The notes beneath the pieces are model-generated. The model worked only from the letters and a program-made list of their open reading frames with translations. It searched no databases and was not told where the DNA came from. A DNA stretch of 16,845 bases from Dunaliella salina. Taxonomy: Eukaryota; Chlorophyta; Chlorophyceae; Chlamydomonadales; Dunaliellaceae. The position numbers were made by a program, and so were the translations under genes. Of the stretch, positions 9,375 through 16,845 are shown in pieces. Position 1 is the first letter of the stretch. Each line of letters starts with the position of its first letter. Where the stretch lies: assembly GCA_002284615.2 (NCBI GenBank), contig MU070531.1, positions 52,625 through 69,469 on the forward strand, written 5' to 3'.

Positions 9375-9582
9375 CTAAGTTGCACAATACGCGTATCAGA
9401 CCCCTTAATACGCCGATCCGTATCATCCGTATCCATATCCGTATCCGTATCCGTTCCGTAATGTGTGCCAGGGCAGGCGGGCCGTGGCTTGATACGGCTT
9501 GATCACACCCGTGTCCGTACCCGTACCCGTTCCCGCGGGAACGGCCGTATCCGTATCCGTATCCCCGTATTGTGCAACTTAG
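9375..9582. mobile_element. 208-bp MITE (copy A) with 17-bp inverted ends and CGTATC-hexamer core
   Basis: Both ends read CTAAGTTGCACAATACG inwards (17 bp, perfect inverted repeat). The core is mostly tandem ATCCGT/CGTACC hexamers in one orientation, with a palindrome TTCCCGCGGGAA near 9530. The flanking octamers are aaatttcc (9367-9374) and gggttccc (9583-9590), which look like a diverged 8-bp target duplication: removing the element plus one octamer (216 bp) rejoins the LINE in frame. An 8-bp duplication suggests a hAT-type transposase acting in trans. A second copy lies at 15197-15381 in THI4. It has no coding capacity. Confidence 0.88.
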
Positions 9583-9729
9583 GGGTTCCCCAACCTGACT
9601 GTCTTGAACTTAGCTCCTAGCCTACCTAGCACGGCATTGATGGAAAAATTGGTTGGGTCCCACATACAAAAGTTGAGTGCCAATGCCTCCCCTGGTTTAG
9701 ATGGCATTCCTGTGCCCTTTTTTAAAGTA
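9583..9729 (+). pseudogene. LINE fragment: start of the RT domain
   Basis: In frame from 9589 it encodes a segment with PNLTVLNLAPSLPSTALM and then SANASPGLDGIPVPFF, matching the first RT block of LINEs (S/A-x-G-x-D-G-I-P). A run of six T at 9718-9723 seems to have gained one base, because the next LINE fragment fits only with five. It ends at the TA target site of the 596-bp MITE. Confidence 0.85.
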
Positions 9730-10325
9730 CTGTAGGTGTGGGATTACTTCGTAAATTAATTAATCCTTTGGCCCAAAAACAAAAATTCACGAAATGAAAG
9801 AAATAATTCCTGGTCTTCCGATACGAAATGTTACGAAATGAAAACGAAATGCAAATTAACGAGTATTCCCGGAAGTGGTAGGATTTGGGGAGATGGCGTA
9901 GAAGCAGAAGATGGGCAGCAAAGATGGTCAACTTCTGACGATGCCACTTTGGCCCAGCCTGCGCAAACGTGAGCCATGCAAGTGAAAGACAAGAGCAAGC
10001 CCATGCCAGTGATGAGGGCTGCACGACTGGTTGAACGTGGGCCACACACGGGACAGCTGCACCCAATGGTTGACCAACCCCTGATTGACCAACCTGGACC
10101 CGTGCCAGGCCTGCTGCTCTGCCAAGGCCACAGCAACAAGCTAACTGTGCGGAAGCTGGCGTTCCAGCGGCCTTTCAACAACCTCCCAGCGGCTTTTGCA
10201 CCACTGGTACGAAATGCCTTTTGCACCACTGGAAATTTAATTTGTTGCTAAAATACGAAGTGGTACGAAGTGATACGAAGTGTAAAAAAGTAATACCCCT
10301 GTACGAAGTAATCCCACACCTACGG
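9730..10325. mobile_element. 596-bp MITE with 24-bp inverted ends and TA target duplication
   Basis: The left end (9730-9753) and the reverse complement of the right end (10302-10325) agree at 23 of 24 bases, sharing GTAGGTGTGGGATTACTTCG. TA flanks both sides (9728-9729, 10326-10327), as in Tc1/mariner and Stowaway families. Subterminal zones repeat TACGAAATG or TACGAAGTG several times on each side (about 9790-9862 and 10208-10312). The middle, about 9930-10200, is GC-richer and unrelated to the ends; it might be captured host sequence. I find no transposase. The open frames in it have no recognised domains. Confidence 0.85.
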
Positions 10326-10327
10326 TA

Positions 10328-11100
10328 TGCCTGTTTGCCCCACAATTATGGGTGGAAAGTGGTTTCTGTGAATGTGTTGGTACCTCTGTTAGCGCGCTTG
10401 TATAAGGTGTGTCTGAGTAAAGCTAGGATTCCGGCAATGTGGAAGGTAGCAATGTTAAGCCCATTACATAGAGAGGGAGCTTTGGCAAATCCTGGACATT
10501 ATAGGATGATCGCAGTCATTGGGGGCATGTATCATGTTTATGCCAATTTGCTGAAAGACTTGGTGACAGGCTGGTGTGTTCAAAAAAAAAAAGGTCCCTG
10601 ACACACAATTCGGCTTCTACCCTGGCAGGAGCACCTTGCATCCTCTCTTCATTCTGAGGCACCTAAGGAACGCAGCAAAAAAGCTCAAGCCACGGCAATC
10701 ACCTAGATTGCATGCTGCATTTATAGATTTCACTCAAGCCTGCNATACTGTGCCCCGCGCGCAGCTTTGGAAGCATTTGGAACGCATTGCCATGCCTTCT
10801 CTACTTCTCCAGGCAATCAGGGAGATGTACTTAGATGATGAGTACCTCTTTATGGATGGGGAAAAAAGGCCAGGCGTGCATCCGACAAATGGGGTCAAGC
10901 AAGGTTGTCCTCTGTCCCCTCTCCTGTTTTCTTTGTACATCAATGACATGGGCAAAGAAATCAGTGAAGGTATAAGAGGTGCTCTGACTGGAGATGGAGT
11001 NAATGGCGTCGCATACATGCTGTATGCAGATGACCTGAGTTTGACTGCCAATGATCCGGGTGAAATGCAGACTATGCATTTAATAGGTTTAATTTAAATT
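10328..11100 (+). pseudogene. LINE fragment: reverse transcriptase core
   Basis: The first part (10328 to about 10587) encodes fingers with LLARLYKVCLSKARIPAMW and a NPGHYRMIAV-type motif. A frame change at the A12 run near 10580-10591 leads to the frame of 10576-11097. There come QFGFYPGRSTLHPLFILRHL, AFIDFTQAC, NGVKQGCPLSPLLFSLYIND and the catalytic YADD at 11023-11034 (residues 150-153 counted from 10576). Codon 10744 (NAT) is ambiguous where family members have Asp. Codon GTN at 11000-11002 is Val whatever the N is. After 11070 an AT-rich insertion of about 40 bp (11079-11118) breaks the frame. The enzyme would copy LINE RNA at the nicked target. Confidence 0.92.
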
Positions 11101-11118
11101 TTAAATTAGGTTTAAAAT

Positions 11119-12074
11119 AGGTTGCGTGCTTATGCAATGAAAAAGGGCTGACGGTAAATACATCACAATCTGAGGTCATGCATTTTAANAGTAGGCCGAG
11201 TGCTTCTCTACCAACTTTCATGAATGGAGACGTGGCTCTTCCTGCAAAAGAACAATTTAGATACCTGGGCATGTTGTTGACAAGCACATGAATTTGAAGG
11301 TGTCTGAGGAGCATGCTGTGCGGCCTTACATGGTTGCGCAGCAAAGGATTAGAGAGTTTGTGCATGAATATTAAGCAAAAGATGCTGAGTGCTTCTAAGA
11401 TCCCCATGCAAGAATTCATTTGTGAATTGAGATACAGGCAGCAAATGGTTTGGAGAGATGCGGATACTCTAAATACGTGGGCGGTGAGCAAGAAAGTAGT
11501 GACGTACCATCATTGGTGCGGGATGCCTTTGAATCAAAAAACACACTCCTTTTTCTACTCCATGTTACTTATGTAGGGATCTGGATGAAGGAGTCATGAG
11601 GAATGTGAATCAAAAAACACACTCCTTTTTCTACTCCATGTTACTTATGTAGAGATCTGGATAAAGGAGTCATGAGGAATGTGAGCAAGTTTAGACTTTG
11701 GGCACACTGCTTAAAGGTCGTGTCATGTATGTAGGGATTTGGACAAAGGAGTCAAGAAGAATGTAAGCAAGTTTTAACTTCAAGCACACTGCTTAAATGT
11801 CGAGTCACGTATGTAGGGATCTGGACAAAGGAGACATGAGGAATGTGAGCAAGTTTAGATTTTGGATACTGTGCTTAATTCGAGTCATGTATGTAATGGC
11901 ACAATGGATCAAACATTTGTGACAAGTGTGCTAATGTAAGATGAGAAATATGCTCTTTTCTATTGCAAGCACTTCGAAGTGTGTGAGCTGAGAGAATATA
12001 AGGCCATGTTTATGTCTTCAATCCAATTCACATTTTTGCACAACGCTTATACATTGATTTTACTCTTTCTTTGA
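11119..12074 (+). pseudogene. LINE fragment: RT thumb and C-terminal Cys motif
   Basis: Following the AT-rich insertion, pieces in changing frames give GLTVNTSQSEVMHF, FRYLGML and HMNLKVSEEHAVRPYMVA, which match the RT thumb of LINEs. A further piece (about 11410-11530) reads RYRQQMVWRDADTLNTW. A Leu-Asp-x-Gly-Val-Met-Arg-Asn-Val segment is multiplied by tandem repeats at 11530-11892. The end has CDKC (11918-11929) and then, in another frame, DEKYALFYCKHFEVCELR, terminating at TGA 12072-12074. Related LINEs carry C-x2-C ... H-x4-C here; the His position appears to be Tyr. It is clearly non-functional. Confidence 0.78.
11530..11892. repeat. Tandem repeats of 76 and 82 bp in the LINE 3' coding end
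   Basis: The core GTAGGGATCTGGA recurs at 11573, 11649, 11731 and 11813, with a relic at 11893. The first step is 76 bp (a nearly exact duplication including AATCAAAAAACACACTCC) and the next are 82, 82 and 80 bp. All share about 35 bp around GGAGTCATGAGGAATGT. None of the periods is a multiple of 3, so each copy shifts the frame. Confidence 0.9.
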
Positions 12075-12828
12075 AAGGTTCCATTGTTTAATAGATTTTG
12101 AAATCAATATATCTCTGAATAGATTTGTGCGAGTTTTCAAGATTTTTGTTAGAATTTCAATTTTTGATGCAGGTTAAGAATGTTTCACCAACAATCGACC
12201 AGCCAAATTCTCAAGAAGCCAACTGTAAGCCAACTCTCTTAACCCGTATACTACTTACTTATTACTTAAGACATTACTTACTATCTCCTTACTTATTATC
12301 TTCCAAGTGTACATGGCTTACATGATTGGTCAATTGTTTAGCACATAGTCAATGTAGGCAACAAGAAGTATTTTCTTTCGAGATTTTTCCCTGTTTTTAC
12401 TTAAATTGGTCTAGGTAATTTTTGAGGTTTTTCCTGCATCATTCCCTCAGCCATTTTTTCAGGAAACAACACCACTCAATTTGGGTTGAATATTAGTTAT
12501 AAGTTGTGTCCTTTCCTGAATTGTTTTAAACCCCTTTTCTTTATCATATTCATGGTCAAATTCCAAGCCAGAAATGTAGTTAGTAACCATGAAACTATTT
12601 TGGTAAAAAAAAAAAACTATACCAACCTCATTTATCATTTGTTGTCTGCCTGCTTTTCAATTCCTCTTAAGTTTTACACGCTTCATTTTACTCCACTTTA
12701 CATGTACTCACAGGTACAAAAATGAAAGTTCTGTACAAGTCTCTCAAAAATGTTTTGTACAGCGACTACAACCCACTAAATGGCTTACAAATCCCACTGG
12801 CAAACATTTTCTTATTTTACATCTGCAT
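12075..12828. other. AT-rich intergenic stretch between LINE and THI4
   Basis: No open frame with a recognisable product is seen. It has a cluster of TTACTTACTTATT-like motifs (12250-12300) and an A12 run at 12606-12617, which could mark the LINE's poly(A) end, though no target duplication confirms this. The right part should contain the 3' UTR of the minus-strand THI4 gene, including a short inverted repeat (CTGTACAAG and TTTTGTACAG at about 12731-12762). Confidence 0.6.
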
Positions 12829-16668
<3,840 letters not shown>

Positions 16669-16845
16669 CTGAGGGGGAAGGTAATGTAGAGGTAGAAATT
16701 TTAGTCACCACCTTCCAAGGCAGGCTCCTCGAGGTTCACTATCTGTGCTCATGAACACCAAAATAAGGGCCAATGCAGCCACCAAAGATAATTGGAGACT
16801 GCAGGCAGCACTATATATTTCATTTTATCAAAAGCAAATTGACAC
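16669..16845 (-). other. THI4 upstream intron, partial
   Basis: The acceptor CCCCCTCAG precedes the first visible exon at 16668. I find no exon with THI4 homology in the remaining bases, so the N-terminal exon or exons, transit peptide and promoter lie to the right of the window. Confidence 0.75.

Larger units (their letters stand above)
339..12074 (+). mobile_element. Decayed APE-type non-LTR retrotransposon (LINE), split by three nested insertions
   Basis: Parts of one LINE appear in order on the plus strand: a basic linker and endonuclease (339-1552), a connector (8833-9374), the RT start (9591-9729), the RT core (10328-11060), RT thumb (about 11140-11368) and a C-terminal Cys motif (to 12074). 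The gaps are filled by a Ty3 element (1553-8832) and two MITEs (9375-9582, 9730-10325). Removing the 208-bp MITE with one 8-bp target copy rejoins the LINE in frame, which supports a single original element. At least six frameshifts and several stops make it inactive. Clade is not assigned; RT motifs resemble jockey, RTE or the algal Dualen/RandI groups. True 5' and 3' ends are not identified. Confidence 0.85.

Noticed and set aside
9831..10251. Open frames on both strands within the 596-bp MITE as genes
   Set aside because: They lack known motifs, overlap antisense and lie within the element core; composition alone explains them.
11975..12000. A second TPP-type motif (GCTGAGAGAATA) on the plus strand
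   Set aside because: It lacks the GGATAAT arm and pairing stems and lies in LINE coding text.
16669..16845. An additional upstream THI4 exon
   Set aside because: No frame here gives THI4-like residues or a fitting donor; the missing exons must be outside.

Overview
This is a eukaryotic nuclear window, most likely from a green alga. It has one host gene, on the minus strand at the right end. The rest is a deeply nested stack of decayed transposable elements. A spliced THI4 gene with a TPP riboswitch inside an intron is an arrangement known from chlorophytes such as Chlamydomonas and Volvox, and not from land plants, where the switch sits in the THIC 3' UTR. GT-AG introns, a chromodomain Ty3 element, an APE-type LINE, MITEs and a TRIM all fit. 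I cannot name the species. Five N bases (near 4326, 10744, 11002, 11190, 14426) suggest draft-quality sequence.

Layout, left to right. 1-338: GC-rich 94-bp repeats carrying hairpins. About 339-12074: one LINE (endonuclease, reverse transcriptase, C-terminal Cys motif) read on the plus strand, full of frameshifts and split by three younger insertions. These are a Ty3/gypsy chromovirus-type element at 1553-8832 (286-bp aligned LTRs, 10 differences), a 208-bp MITE at 9375-9582 and a 596-bp MITE at 9730-10325. A GC-rich 132-bp tandem repeat interrupts the Ty3 gag gene. 12075-12828 is AT-rich and appears noncoding.

12829-16668 (minus strand): THI4, thiamine thiazole synthase, 283 residues visible, 5' end beyond the window. 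Seven coding blocks are plain. Every junction agrees in phase once one 193-bp segment inside a coding block is removed. That segment is a MITE of the same family as 9375-9582 plus one copy of its 8-bp target duplication. It offers GT-AG boundaries that restore the coding sequence exactly, which is how introner elements create introns. The intron at 16252-16616 holds a complete TPP riboswitch aptamer, so the gene is probably under thiamine feedback through splicing. The intron at 12988-14057 contains an intact TRIM retrotransposon (two LTRs, PBS, PPT, 5-bp target duplication), whose PBS closely matches that of the Ty3 element.

The strongest points are the introner-like insertion in THI4, the THI4 riboswitch, and the TRIM and Ty3 elements sharing a primer-binding site. 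All were read by eye. Splicing and expression are inferred.
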